The notes under the pieces are model-generated. The model made no database searches. It was not told where the DNA came from and saw only the letters and a list, made by a program, of their open reading frames with translations. From assembly GCF_002746455.1 (NCBI RefSeq), contig NZ_NWUW01000020.1:1-64000 (forward strand): a stretch of DNA of 64,000 nucleotides. Reading direction: 5' to 3'. Source of the DNA: Bacillus fungorum (GTDB taxonomy: Bacteria; Bacillota; Bacilli; Bacillales; Bacillaceae_G). Positions 26,100 through 35,503 of this stretch are shown here, piece by piece; positions within the stretch are counted from its first letter, which is position 1; each line of letters opens with the position of its first letter. A program made the translations under genes and the position numbers.

Positions 26100-26155
26100 A
26101 TAAACCTCCTGATTATAAACATACTCGAATACAATACTTAAATCAGAAGACTATG

Positions 26156-26400
26156 TCAATGGTTTTTTTTGTATGTTGTCATACCTTGTATTTTATAATG
26201 ATTGAATATACTTCCGACCACTTCATACGGTTTTATATTTACTTTTTCCAACTCGTGTATCGGCAACCATAAAGGAATATAACTCCCTCTATCTTTCAGT
26301 TCGAATTCTTCAGCTTTACCACTTCCGAAAACTCCATCTATAATAAAATCAATTAGTTTTTTACCTCATCCGAAAATGAATCTACATGATGAATACACAT
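26156..26400 (-). pseudogene. Nudix hydrolase C-terminal remnant, frameshifted
   Basis: Minus-strand translation gives MCIHHVDSFSDEVKN, a stop, and in the next frame DFIIDGVFGSGKAEEFELKD, GSYIPLWLPIHELEKVNIKP to a TGA. This is the C-terminal part of a Nudix-type protein. The frames join if the A run near 26362 had seven instead of six A. The Nudix box itself is absent, so the gene is lost in any case. It lies directly downstream of the terminator at 26401. Confidence 0.55.
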
Positions 26401-26436
26401 AAAAAGAGCATCCTATTCTTTCAAGATGCTCTTTTT
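26401..26436 (-). terminator. Terminator of DUF11 protein gene
   Basis: A perfect 12-bp stem (AAAAAGAGCATC and complement) with a 12-base loop, four bases after the end of the DUF11 gene. Confidence 0.85.
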
Positions 26437-26440
26437 GTTT

Positions 26441-29400
26441 TTATTTTTTATGTCCGCGCAACTGATTACACGGAGAACATTGAAATGGAATTTTATCTAA
26501 GCAATTAAAGTTTGTTTCACAAATTTGTTCAATTGTTGGAACGAACGGAATGACGACCATATTACTTTCTACTATTTGTGTAACAGGTGGCAATACTGTA
26601 CCTACTTGATGTTCAAAACGAATACTCGCTTGATTAATATAATTTCCTGAACCACTTGGCGCGCTCTGAATTACTACTTGGAACGAAACTGTTCTCGCTT
26701 CACCTGGATTTAAACTTCCTATAAGAAATCCTGATACTGGATTTACATTTGGCACCGGCGTATTATCAACCGTTACACTTCCAAGGACAAATCGTACACT
26801 ACTATCTAACATATCTTGAAAACGGATATTTTGTATTACTGTATCACCCGTATTTGTAATAACTGTCGTAAACGTAATGACATCTCCAATCGTTGCTGTT
26901 CGATGATCTACCGTTTTTACGACTGTCGTTGAGACATTTTGAGGAATAAATGGGATAACAACTGTATTGCTATCACCCTCAACTACTACTGGCGGCTCAT
27001 TCGGATTTACAATTGCAAGCCCACTCGCTGTCGCTGTATTTGTGACTAAGTTATTTATTTGCTCTCCTGTTATTACAACTTGGAAATTAATAATTGCTGC
27101 ATCATTTGGCTGAAAATCACCTAACGGGATACCAATATTCGGATTGGCAAATGGAAGAGGTCCATCATTTACCGTTACCGTGCCATTTATAAATAACGTA
27201 TTCGGATCAATGATATCTGTTAAAACAATATTCGTCACAGGAACTGTACTGTCATTTATAACAGCAATTCCGTAAGTGACAACATCTCCTACCATTGCTA
27301 CTTCAAAATTTGCTCCTTTTGCAACAAATAAGATTGCAGTGTTTACCGTCACTATAACTGTATTGCTCGTATCCATCACTGTAACTGGCGGCTCTCCTGG
27401 TACTAAAATATATTCTGCTAACGCCCCTGCAACGTTCACTACTGTACCACCATCTGGAAAACTTGTAATCGTAGCTTCATATGTTACAAGTGTGGTCTCA
27501 CCAACTGGAATATCTGGTATAGTAAACCCAACCTGCGGATTTAACCCCGGCTGCGGAACTCCATTTATCGTTACACTATTTGGGACGAAATCGGCTTCCT
27601 GAGATAGCACATCGATAAATTGAACATTCATTGCATCAGCAGTACCAGTATTTAATATACGAACAGTATACGTTACCTTTTCCCCTACTCCAACAATTGA
27701 ATTGTCTACTTCTTTCAGCATATCTAAACTGCCTCTATTTACTGGTGTGACTGTCGTATTACTTGAATTCGTAATTGTAAACGGAGGTTCTCCTGGAATC
27801 AATACAAAATCACCCGTTACTCTCGCTGTATTCATAATGCTACTAGAAGGCGGAACCGGGATTACATTTACTTCAAATGTAATTAATACGCTATCCTCTA
27901 CTGCAAGATCCGGTAATGAAAAGCCTACAAATGGATCTAAGCCTACTTGCGGAATTCCATTTATTTGTACACTTCCTGGAACAAATTCTAAACTAGGTGA
28001 TGGAACGTCTATAAACTGAACATTCGTCGCAGTTACCGTTCCCGTATTTGTAACTTGCACACTATAAGTTAACGTATCTCCTACAGTTGCAACATCCGTA
28101 TTCACTGATTTCACAACTTCAAAGTTCCCTGATTGTAATGTTGTATTCACAACATTACTCGGAACATTGATTGTTACTGGTGGTTCATTCGGATTCACTT
28201 GAAAACTCGCTGTTACATTTGCTTGATTTAAAATATCTTCATTTTCTGGATCCTGTACAATTAATACGTCAAATGTGACTACAACTGTTTGAGCCACAGG
28301 AATATTCGGAAGAGAAAATCCTGTATTTGGATTCAGTCCACTTTGAGGCACTCCATTAATTGTTACAGAATTTGCAACGAATGAAACAGCAGAAGGAATA
28401 GGGTCTTGGAAAAATACATTTGTTAGCGGAACGTTTCCTGTATTTTGAACGGCAATCGTGTACGTTAAAGTGTCCCCCACTGCTGCTTGCGTTCTATTCA
28501 CTTCTTTTATTACATTTAAACCGCCTGTATTAACTTGTGTCACAACTGTATTCGTTTGTCTATTAATCGTTATTGGCGGCTGATTTGGAATAACGACGAA
28601 ATTAGCAGATACATTTCCACGATTCGCAATCGTACCTCCTGATAGCGTAGATGTCACTCGGACTTGAAAAGTCACTGTCCTACTTCCGCCGGGAGATATA
28701 TTCGCTACTGTAAACCCAGTCGCTGGATTGGCCCCAGGTTGCGAAACTCCATTAACAGTTACACTATTTGGGATAAAAGTCGTTCCAATGGGGATTGGAT
28801 CTTGAAAAATAACGTTCGTTGCAAGTACATTTCCTGTATTTTCAATTGTAACAGTGTACGTAAGAACGTCATTTACTGTCGCAAAAGCTCTATCCACTGT
28901 TTTTCTCGTTTTTATATCAGCTATATTAATAGTAGTAAATACAGTATTACTTGTCGCTTGCCCTGAAACTGGTTGTTGACCAGGTACTGGAGTAAAGTTA
29001 AATGTTGCACTCGCACGGTTCGGAATTGGATTGACAAGAGGATTAGATGTTACTCGAACTTGAAAGCGCACTACAGTCGTTTGCGAAGCATTAATACTTC
29101 CTAGATTAATACTACTTGCTGGATTCTCTCCTGGACGTGCTACTCCATTCACTGTAACACTATTTGGAACAAACGTTGTTCCAGCAGCGATACTATCAAC
29201 AAAAACAACATTATTTGCAGTGACATTTCCATTATTCGTCACATTAACTGTATACGTTAATACATCATTAATTGTTGCGGTTTGTAAATCTACAGATTTT
29301 TGCAAACTTAAATTCGCTCGATTTACCGTCGTCTGTACTGTATTTGAAGTAGATGTACTTGTAACAAGTGGACTTCCTACAAAAGGACGGAATTGGTAAG

Positions 29401-30727
29401 ATACCATTGCACGATTTGGAATTGGATTCGGACTTGGGAATGTTGTGACCCTCACTTGAAATGTAACAATTCTTTGAGTATTGTTAGGGATTGTACCTAA
29501 ATTAATTCCACTAACTGGATTCGCACTCGGCTGTGTTACTCCACCTACTGTTACACTACCAGCTATAAATGTTGTTCCATTTGGAATACTGTCTTGTAAT
29601 ACCACATTTTCTGCACTTCCTGTTCCTGTATTCGGAACGGTGATCGTATATGTGAGAATATCTCCTACACCTGCCACTGTTTTATCAACTGATTTAACAG
29701 GGTTAATAATTGGACCTGTTGCATCAATTTGAACACCAAAACCAGCTGCAGCGTATCCATCTCCATTTGTAACAAAACGAACAGTCGCGGACGTTTGATT
29801 GTTTACTAATGATGAAGAGGCATCTACATTCGTAATGTCCCACCCCTGTCTTCGAACTGCCAAAGCGATTCCTAACGGCTGATTCAAATTTCCAAATGTG
29901 CCGCTCGTATCCAAATTTCCATTGTCATTACAAATTTGTGACTGAAAGAAATTATTTGCAGGGTTTCTCGGTCCGAATAAAGCAACGGTAGCATTTGCAT
30001 TCGGCCCAAATCGAAGTTGATCTCCAACAATGCTCGAATCACCTTCTTGGGCAGTTACGAGTACTCTTCCTGTAACAGTTCCCGTAGACGGCGTTGCAAA
30101 ACCTGAAATAATAGCATCAACTGGTGGTGATGAAGCCTCAATAATTTCTTGTCCTGCATACACCGATAAATTCCTTAGTGGTAAACTCGTATTTTGATAA
30201 ACTACCTCAAGTGTCCAGCCAACTGAACGACTAATTGTCGAATCAAGTGATGTTCTTGCAGCTGGCACAGCAGCTGTCGTATATGTGCCAGCTGCACTAA
30301 CAAGGTTCGTTACATTAGCTGAACGACTATAATAAAACTGCTTCCCTACTGAACCTTGCTGCGCAGTTGCTGGGTCTGGTGCAACAGAAAATGTTCCCAC
30401 TGGTGTTGTAAAGGTGATATCATCATTTAAAAACGCAGTAACATCCTCAGTATCAGTCCGGTATGTGCCAGCCCACACAAGTTCTGCGTATAAGACGCTA
30501 CTCCCAGCTGGAAGGTTCAAAATTGCACTTGAAGAATTTAATGGCCAATCATTCGTCGTTCCTACTGGGAATCCAGGTACTTGAAGTGATGTATTCACCG
30601 TTGTGAATACATCAATCGTACCAAAGTTATTGCCTGGTGCAGGTGATGTCGGACTTAGTCCTAACGTGTTCCCAGTGAACGTGACGGCACCAGTTACTGT
30701 TGTAGTAAAGCGATTCATAAAAGGCAC
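26441..30727 (-). CDS. Giant DUF11 repeat protein, probable surface or spore-associated protein
   Basis: A 1428-residue protein. Residues 1-330 form a non-repetitive beta-rich domain (FTTTVTGAVTFTGNTLGLSP to VQIDATGPI). From about 340 to 1396 there are eight DUF11 repeats of about 130 residues, each with the pattern K-VD...A.VGD.LTYT..V.NTG, followed by FV.GSVT.NGVPQP..NP..G. The end is Cys-rich (ICETNFNCLDKIPFQCSPC). No N-terminal signal peptide, LPxTG or membrane anchor is visible, unusual for such a protein. GTG 30727 is used; ATG nine bases on is possible. DUF11 repeats are adhesive or structural in other surface proteins. The export route is unknown. Confidence 0.85.
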   Translation of the reverse strand: MPFMNRFTTTVTGAVTFTGNTLGLSPTSPAPGNNFGTIDVFTTVNTSLQVPGFPVGTTNDWPLNSSSAILNLPAGSSVLYAELVWAGTYRTDTEDVTAFLNDDITFTTPVGTFSVAPDPATAQQGSVGKQFYYSRSANVTNLVSAAGTYTTAAVPAARTSLDSTISRSVGWTLEVVYQNTSLPLRNLSVYAGQEIIEASSPPVDAIISGFATPSTGTVTGRVLVTAQEGDSSIVGDQLRFGPNANATVALFGPRNPANNFFQSQICNDNGNLDTSGTFGNLNQPLGIALAVRRQGWDITNVDASSSLVNNQTSATVRFVTNGDGYAAAGFGVQIDATGPIINPVKSVDKTVAGVGDILTYTITVPNTGTGSAENVVLQDSIPNGTTFIAGSVTVGGVTQPSANPVSGINLGTIPNNTQRIVTFQVRVTTFPSPNPIPNRAMVSYQFRPFVGSPLVTSTSTSNTVQTTVNRANLSLQKSVDLQTATINDVLTYTVNVTNNGNVTANNVVFVDSIAAGTTFVPNSVTVNGVARPGENPASSINLGSINASQTTVVRFQVRVTSNPLVNPIPNRASATFNFTPVPGQQPVSGQATSNTVFTTINIADIKTRKTVDRAFATVNDVLTYTVTIENTGNVLATNVIFQDPIPIGTTFIPNSVTVNGVSQPGANPATGFTVANISPGGSRTVTFQVRVTSTLSGGTIANRGNVSANFVVIPNQPPITINRQTNTVVTQVNTGGLNVIKEVNRTQAAVGDTLTYTIAVQNTGNVPLTNVFFQDPIPSAVSFVANSVTINGVPQSGLNPNTGFSLPNIPVAQTVVVTFDVLIVQDPENEDILNQANVTASFQVNPNEPPVTINVPSNVVNTTLQSGNFEVVKSVNTDVATVGDTLTYSVQVTNTGTVTATNVQFIDVPSPSLEFVPGSVQINGIPQVGLDPFVGFSLPDLAVEDSVLITFEVNVIPVPPSSSIMNTARVTGDFVLIPGEPPFTITNSSNTTVTPVNRGSLDMLKEVDNSIVGVGEKVTYTVRILNTGTADAMNVQFIDVLSQEADFVPNSVTINGVPQPGLNPQVGFTIPDIPVGETTLVTYEATITSFPDGGTVVNVAGALAEYILVPGEPPVTVMDTSNTVIVTVNTAILFVAKGANFEVAMVGDVVTYGIAVINDSTVPVTNIVLTDIIDPNTLFINGTVTVNDGPLPFANPNIGIPLGDFQPNDAAIINFQVVITGEQINNLVTNTATASGLAIVNPNEPPVVVEGDSNTVVIPFIPQNVSTTVVKTVDHRTATIGDVITFTTVITNTGDTVIQNIRFQDMLDSSVRFVLGSVTVDNTPVPNVNPVSGFLIGSLNPGEARTVSFQVVIQSAPSGSGNYINQASIRFEHQVGTVLPPVTQIVESNMVVIPFVPTIEQICETNFNCLDKIPFQCSPCNQLRGHKK

Positions 30728-30844
30728 ACAATCATCTCATTTCATTTATAATAAAAAGTGCTCTATACTATAAAATGTAGACAAACTATGTAATGTACGT
30801 TGTCCAACAAAATTCCACATATATGGAGAGGAGTTTACTACACT

Positions 30845-31594
30845 ATGCGCTACGTTATCATAACAGGAACTTCACAAGGTTTAGGTGAGGCAATCGCTAC
30901 GCAATTGTTAGAAGAAAGTACAACTGTTATCTCTATTTCTAGAAGGGAAAATAAAGAGCTTACTAAACTTACAGAGCGATATAACAGCAATTGCACTTTT
31001 CATTCCCTAGATCTTCAAGATGTACATAACTTAGAAACTAACTTTAAAGAGATCATTTCATCTATTAAAGAAGACAATGTATCCTCTATTCATTTAATTA
31101 ATAATGCGGGTACAGTTGCACCTATGAAGCCGATTGAAAAAGCAGAAAGCGAACAATTTATTACGAACGTTCACATTAATTTACTTGCACCTATGATTCT
31201 TATATCTACGTTTATAAAACATACGAAGAAATGGAAAGTAGATAAACGCATTATTAACATTTCATCTGGTGCAGGAAAAAACCCTTACTTTGGCTGGGGC
31301 GCTTATTGTACAACGAAAGCTGGTGTAAATATGTTTACACAGTGCGTAGCGACCGAAGAAGTGGGAAAAGAATATCCAGTAAAAATCGTCGCTTTTGCAC
31401 CTGGTGTTGTTGATACAAATATGCAAGCACAAATTCGTGAAACAAATAAAGAAGACTTCACAAATTTAGACCGCTTCCTCGCATTAAAAGAAGAAGGAAA
31501 ACTGCTGTCACCTGAATATGTTGCGAAAGCAATTCGTAGCTTACTAGAAACTGAAGACTTCCCGCAGGGTGAAGTAATTCGAATTGATGAATAA
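30845..31594 (+). CDS. yueD: (S)-benzoin-forming benzil reductase, short-chain dehydrogenase
   Basis: A 249-residue SDR enzyme. The cofactor motif is TGTSQGLGEAIA, with NNAG at about residue 85, catalytic Ser in INISSGAG and Y-x3-K in YCTTKAG. The sequence corresponds to Bacillus YueD/benzil reductase, which reduces benzil to (S)-benzoin with NADPH; the physiological substrate is unclear. ATG 30845 is 11 bases after GAGAGGAG. Single gene, convergent with the next. Confidence 0.85.
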   Translation: MRYVIITGTSQGLGEAIATQLLEESTTVISISRRENKELTKLTERYNSNCTFHSLDLQDVHNLETNFKEIISSIKEDNVSSIHLINNAGTVAPMKPIEKAESEQFITNVHINLLAPMILISTFIKHTKKWKVDKRIINISSGAGKNPYFGWGAYCTTKAGVNMFTQCVATEEVGKEYPVKIVAFAPGVVDTNMQAQIRETNKEDFTNLDRFLALKEEGKLLSPEYVAKAIRSLLETEDFPQGEVIRIDE

Positions 31595-31596
31595 TA

Positions 31597-31625
31597 AAAA
31601 AGCACGCTATAATAGCGTGCTTTTT
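31597..31625. terminator. Bidirectional terminator
   Basis: A perfect 13-bp stem (AAAAAGCACGCTA and complement) with loop TAA, placed between the convergent genes ending at 31594 and 31629. Confidence 0.9.
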
Positions 31626-31628
31626 ATT

Positions 31629-32462
31629 CTATTTCTCTAAAAATATGAGCACAGACTCCGCAATTTGTTCATAACCGATTTCTTGATAAATTTTATTAGT
31701 TGTCGGATTCGCTAGATCAGTATATAACGTAGTCGTCTTGTATCCTTCATCTAACATACGTTGACTAAGTGTCGCTACACAATTAGATGCGTATCCCTTT
31801 TTCCTTGCTTCTTTCGGCGTATATACGAAATTAACTGTTATATTATTTTTAGTTGGCCTCGTTTTTGCAGCTACAGAAACAAGTTTCCCGTTCACTTCTA
31901 GACCAAAGAGACGATGATTAATAAGTAATGTATGTGCCGTTTGTTTTGCCTCCTCTTTCGTAGTAGGAAGATTCACATCTTCGCAAAATTGGTATATCCA
32001 CTGTTCTATTATTGTTAGTTCATCACTACTTACTTCTCGAAAAATCCCATCTCCGCTCCATTTCTTCTTTACTTCTTTCAACTCATATACTCCTTGCTCC
32101 ATTACAACATTCGTTTTCTTATTTTCTAACACCGCAATCTCTTCCGCTAATCTCTGTACAATTTTCTTATTACCAATCAATCCAGGAACATTTGGATATA
32201 CTTTCGTTAATTTTTTTGCAAGTTCCACAATGTCCTCTTCCACAATTTCAGACGTAGCAACAATTATTTGTTTTTTCTCTTCTGTTTGAAGAAATACAAC
32301 TGCTATTTCTTCCTCTTGTTTTGCTACCCCCATAAATATCGGTTCTTGGACCATTTGTAATACACCTAATATGAGATTATTTTCCTGCTCATTCTTTTCT
32401 AAAAATGGTGTAACCTCTTCTTTAAAATTAAGAATCTCTTCATATACATGTAATTGAATCAT
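31629..32462 (-). CDS. GNAT family N-acetyltransferase, two-domain
   Basis: A 277-residue protein. The C-terminal half has the acetyl-CoA binding text FVYTPKEARKKGYASNCVATLSQ and YTDLANPTTNKIYQEIGYE, typical of GNAT enzymes of the YitI/FR47-like kind. The N-terminal half is a degenerate GNAT-like fold. Substrate unknown. Start ATG 32462; a TTG two codons upstream is also possible. It precedes the lyase gene by 66 bases on the same strand. Confidence 0.82.
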   Translation of the reverse strand: MIQLHVYEEILNFKEEVTPFLEKNEQENNLILGVLQMVQEPIFMGVAKQEEEIAVVFLQTEEKKQIIVATSEIVEEDIVELAKKLTKVYPNVPGLIGNKKIVQRLAEEIAVLENKKTNVVMEQGVYELKEVKKKWSGDGIFREVSSDELTIIEQWIYQFCEDVNLPTTKEEAKQTAHTLLINHRLFGLEVNGKLVSVAAKTRPTKNNITVNFVYTPKEARKKGYASNCVATLSQRMLDEGYKTTTLYTDLANPTTNKIYQEIGYEQIAESVLIFLEK

Positions 32463-32528
32463 CGACAATCTCTTCTCTCTATTTATAGTTTCATTAAGTA
32501 TTGGCGATTAATTCATTAAATCCTTCCT

Positions 32529-34037
32529 TTACGATTCAATAATATTCGTAGCTAATATATTCAAATCATTTTCAGCTTGTAAAATTCTCTGTTTTTCCTT
32601 TTCAAATACCTCTTCTTCTTTTCGAAATGACTCTTTTCGATTTTTAATCATACGCTTCATTTCCTTTTTACTTGGTCCACCGTATACATTTCTTTTTTGA
32701 ATAAAAGCTTCTGGCGATACAATTTCTTTCCACTCTTTTTCTAACAAATGTATTTTGAATTTTTCTTGTAAGTATATATTTACATCTTTTAAATGTAATT
32801 CATAAAGCTCCTTTTTCTGCTCCAATGATATATTCGCGATAACACTTGCTGCATGATGAGCATGCCGAAATGGAATGTCATAGTTTTTTGTTAAAACATC
32901 TGCGAAATCAGTTATCGTAATTGCATGTTGATAGGAACGACTTTTCAACGTTTCTTCTTCTACTTTCATCGTTTGAATAACTGCATTCATCATACGAAAA
33001 ACACGAATTACCTTTTCAATCCCTTTATATAAATATGGCTGCAAGTCATCTTCTGTATCGACAATATCACCAAATGGTGTATTATGAATCATTTGAAATA
33101 CTGTGAATGCTTCCCCTAAAGCACTACTCGTAATTGCACGAGCGTGTTCAATTGAAACCGGATTTCGTTTTTGCGGCATAATACTACTGATTTGTACATA
33201 TGGCTTTGCAACAGTAATACCGTCATATTCTTTCGTTGCTAATAACAAAAAGTCATGAATCCATCTACTCGTATTTGTCATCATTACCATAAGTAACGAG
33301 CTAACTTCTAATAAATAATCCCCTCCAGCAACAGCATCATATGAGTTCTCAATTACATTTGTAAATCCAAGTAGATGAGCAACTCGTTCTCGTTTAATCG
33401 GGAAACTTGTTGTAGAGAGTGCAGCTGCCCCCATGGGAGACTGATTTAAAAGCTGGTACGTTCTTTTCATTCTTTCTAAATCTCTCTGCATCGTATCATA
33501 AATCGCTAACGCATAATGACCAAATGTTGTTGGCTGAGCTGGTTGTGTATGTGTATAAGCTGGCATAATCGTTTCCTTATGATCAGCAGCAAGTTGCAGT
33601 ATACTTTCTTGCAATAACAAATGATGTTCCATTAATCGTAACACATATCGTCTTAAACTCATGCGATACATCGTTACTCCCATATCATTTCTACTTCTAC
33701 CAATATGCATATTACTAACAAAATCGTATTTCGCTTCTTGAGAAATTAAATGTTCCACTAAAAAAAAGAGATCTTCATGCTGCTCTGTATATAGCAATTG
33801 ATCTTTCGGAATTCCCTCTATCTTTTTTAGTGCGTTTAATATAACTTTAGCTTCTTCTTTTTTCATTAAACTTTCTTCAGTCAGCATCGTAATATGCGCT
33901 TTATGCACTTGAAACATGTCTTTCAATAAGTAATTTCGTTGAAACTCAAATACATGTTGTAATACGCAATCCACGTATGTTTTACCAGGGAAATCAGCGC
34001 CTTCACTCTTTATAAAATCTTCTTTACTTTGCTTCAT
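32529..34037 (-). CDS. Argininosuccinate lyase-like enzyme (paralogue)
   Basis: A 502-residue member of the fumarase/aspartase superfamily. Landmarks are SNMHIGRSRNDMG, the catalytic His region AYTHTQPAQPTTFGHY, and the flexible signature loop SSIMPQKRNPVSIEHAR. It is closest to ArgH, which splits argininosuccinate, but lacks an argG neighbour, is longer than usual (about 460) and has an added Lys/Glu-rich helical end. It may use a different substrate. ATG 34037 follows GAGGGGAAAAGGTG. Confidence 0.8.
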   Translation of the reverse strand: MKQSKEDFIKSEGADFPGKTYVDCVLQHVFEFQRNYLLKDMFQVHKAHITMLTEESLMKKEEAKVILNALKKIEGIPKDQLLYTEQHEDLFFLVEHLISQEAKYDFVSNMHIGRSRNDMGVTMYRMSLRRYVLRLMEHHLLLQESILQLAADHKETIMPAYTHTQPAQPTTFGHYALAIYDTMQRDLERMKRTYQLLNQSPMGAAALSTTSFPIKRERVAHLLGFTNVIENSYDAVAGGDYLLEVSSLLMVMMTNTSRWIHDFLLLATKEYDGITVAKPYVQISSIMPQKRNPVSIEHARAITSSALGEAFTVFQMIHNTPFGDIVDTEDDLQPYLYKGIEKVIRVFRMMNAVIQTMKVEEETLKSRSYQHAITITDFADVLTKNYDIPFRHAHHAASVIANISLEQKKELYELHLKDVNIYLQEKFKIHLLEKEWKEIVSPEAFIQKRNVYGGPSKKEMKRMIKNRKESFRKEEEVFEKEKQRILQAENDLNILATNIIES

Positions 34038-34103
34038 CACCTTTTCCCCTCTCACCTAAGTATTACTACCCATCATACCCATATACAGGAAAAAAGTGCT
34101 TGT

Positions 34104-34176
34104 ACATAAAGTGAAACTTTAATGAGTGAGGTTTTGTCCACCCCCACACCAATTGGCCTTTTAGGGGCAGCCCGCG
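34104..34176. repeat. B. cereus-group interspersed intergenic repeat, copy A
   Basis: The segment starts CATAAAGTGAAACTTTAAT and runs through CACACCAATTGGCCTTTTAG to GGGGCAGCC. A shorter relative lies at 56498-56555 with the same order of blocks. It is intergenic in both places. Much of 34177-34250 may belong to the same element. Confidence 0.5.
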
Positions 34177-34250
34177 CCCCCATCTACCTTCTTTGCTTTC
34201 GCTGAATTTTGATGTAGGGATCTTACTACCTACAATTAGCGGAACAAAAA

Positions 34251-34279
34251 TAAACTCGGTGTTCTCTACACCGAGTTTA
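34251..34279 (-). terminator. Terminator of serine hydrolase gene
   Basis: An 11-bp stem TAAACTCGGTG/CACCGAGTTTA with a 7-base loop that overlaps the stop codon. On the minus strand it is followed by TTTTTG. Confidence 0.85.
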
Positions 34280-35386
34280 CTTAATAAAAGTCGCATCATA
34301 CTTATCACTTTGCAACACTTGGAAATGTAAGTTTGCTAAATGTTTCCGTATTTCTGCACTGTCGTCCTCATTTAAATGATTTGCTAAGAACACAATTTCT
34401 GTACAATTCCCACGTTTATCCATCGCATAAACTGCTTTTGTAACTGTCCATGGCGTATAACCATTCTTTTGCCCTGCATGTCTAAATGTTTTACGATATT
34501 TCTTAGCACTCATATCTGTCTCAACGATATTCGCCCATACTTTTTCTTCTGCTTCTGTCAGGCCACCTTTATGATTTGCCTTCTGAAGCAGTACCATATA
34601 ATCGTTTGCCGAAGCAGCTGGTAATCGGTCTGACCAAATTTTATCGTAACGTTCCTCTAAATAAAGAGGGATTTCCTTCTGTAATAATGGTCCCTTCTTT
34701 TTTAAGCGCTCATGAATAATTATCGCATATTCACGATATTGCTCTTGAGACATTTCTTTTAACTTTTTCTCTATTTTATATTTCGGAACATGTAATTCTT
34801 TATGCAAATATCCTGGGATGTATAAAGATGAAACAATCGGAAATAGTGGTTGATGTGCAGGGAGCGATAAACTTTGTAAATTTCGATTAATGTTATCTAA
34901 TCCTAACACTTCCATTAAATATTCAGCATTTGCATTCGAACTAAACTTAACCATCCCTTTTGCTACTTCTTCTAAAGAAACCGCTCCTTCAGTTATCTTA
35001 CCTGTTTTCTCCAAATACTTTTGCCATCTATCTTGCGCACCACCATCTGTATTCGGCACATAATACCGATTCACATCATTAATGGAAACGAAACTAGACG
35101 AATCAATTTTCCCTTCTGTAACTTGTTTCGTATATTCAAGAGCCACAATTAGTTTCATCGTACTAGCAACTGGTAATACAACATTTGGATTTACAGAATA
35201 AACAATTTTATCATTTCTCTTTACTAAGAGCGCACTATTTTTTTCATCTTTATGTTCCTCAATAAAGGATGCGATATACTGCGCATCATCATTATTTGAA
35301 CTCCATACTTTTTTCACTAAAAAGTTACCCGATATTAGCAAAACAAAAATACCCACAACCACTGCGCATACTATAGTTTTTTTCAA
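34277..35386 (-). CDS. Beta-lactamase-like serine hydrolase, membrane-anchored
   Basis: A 369-residue exported protein with an N-terminal membrane segment (IVCAVVVGIFVLLISGNFLV). The penicillin-recognising fold is shown by STMK (SxxK nucleophile, near residue 76) and FSSNANAEYLM (SxN motif). It belongs to the class A beta-lactamase-related hydrolases; a true beta-lactamase is usually shorter (about 290). A peptidase or esterase role at the cell surface is more likely. Start ATG after GAGAGGAA. Confidence 0.8.
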   Translation of the reverse strand: MKKTIVCAVVVGIFVLLISGNFLVKKVWSSNNDDAQYIASFIEEHKDEKNSALLVKRNDKIVYSVNPNVVLPVASTMKLIVALEYTKQVTEGKIDSSSFVSINDVNRYYVPNTDGGAQDRWQKYLEKTGKITEGAVSLEEVAKGMVKFSSNANAEYLMEVLGLDNINRNLQSLSLPAHQPLFPIVSSLYIPGYLHKELHVPKYKIEKKLKEMSQEQYREYAIIIHERLKKKGPLLQKEIPLYLEERYDKIWSDRLPAASANDYMVLLQKANHKGGLTEAEEKVWANIVETDMSAKKYRKTFRHAGQKNGYTPWTVTKAVYAMDKRGNCTEIVFLANHLNEDDSAEIRKHLANLHFQVLQSDKYDATFIK

Positions 35387-35437
35387 GTAAAATTCCTCTC
35401 CTATTGTGTAACCTTTCTCTATCTATCTCTTACAAAC

Positions 35438-35481
35438 AAAATAATGGAGATGATTATTTTAGTAATCATCTCCATTATTTT
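35438..35481 (-). terminator. Terminator of nucleoside hydrolase gene
   Basis: A perfect 19-bp stem (AAAATAATGGAGATGATTA and complement) with a 6-base loop, placed after the stop at 35504. Confidence 0.88.
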
Positions 35482-35503
35482 AACTTGTATTCTCCCATTA
35501 TGT

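Noticed and set aside
27276..29732. Several plus-strand ORFs inside the DUF11 gene
   Set aside because: They are antisense shadows of the repeats, recur with the repeat period and have no ribosome sites.
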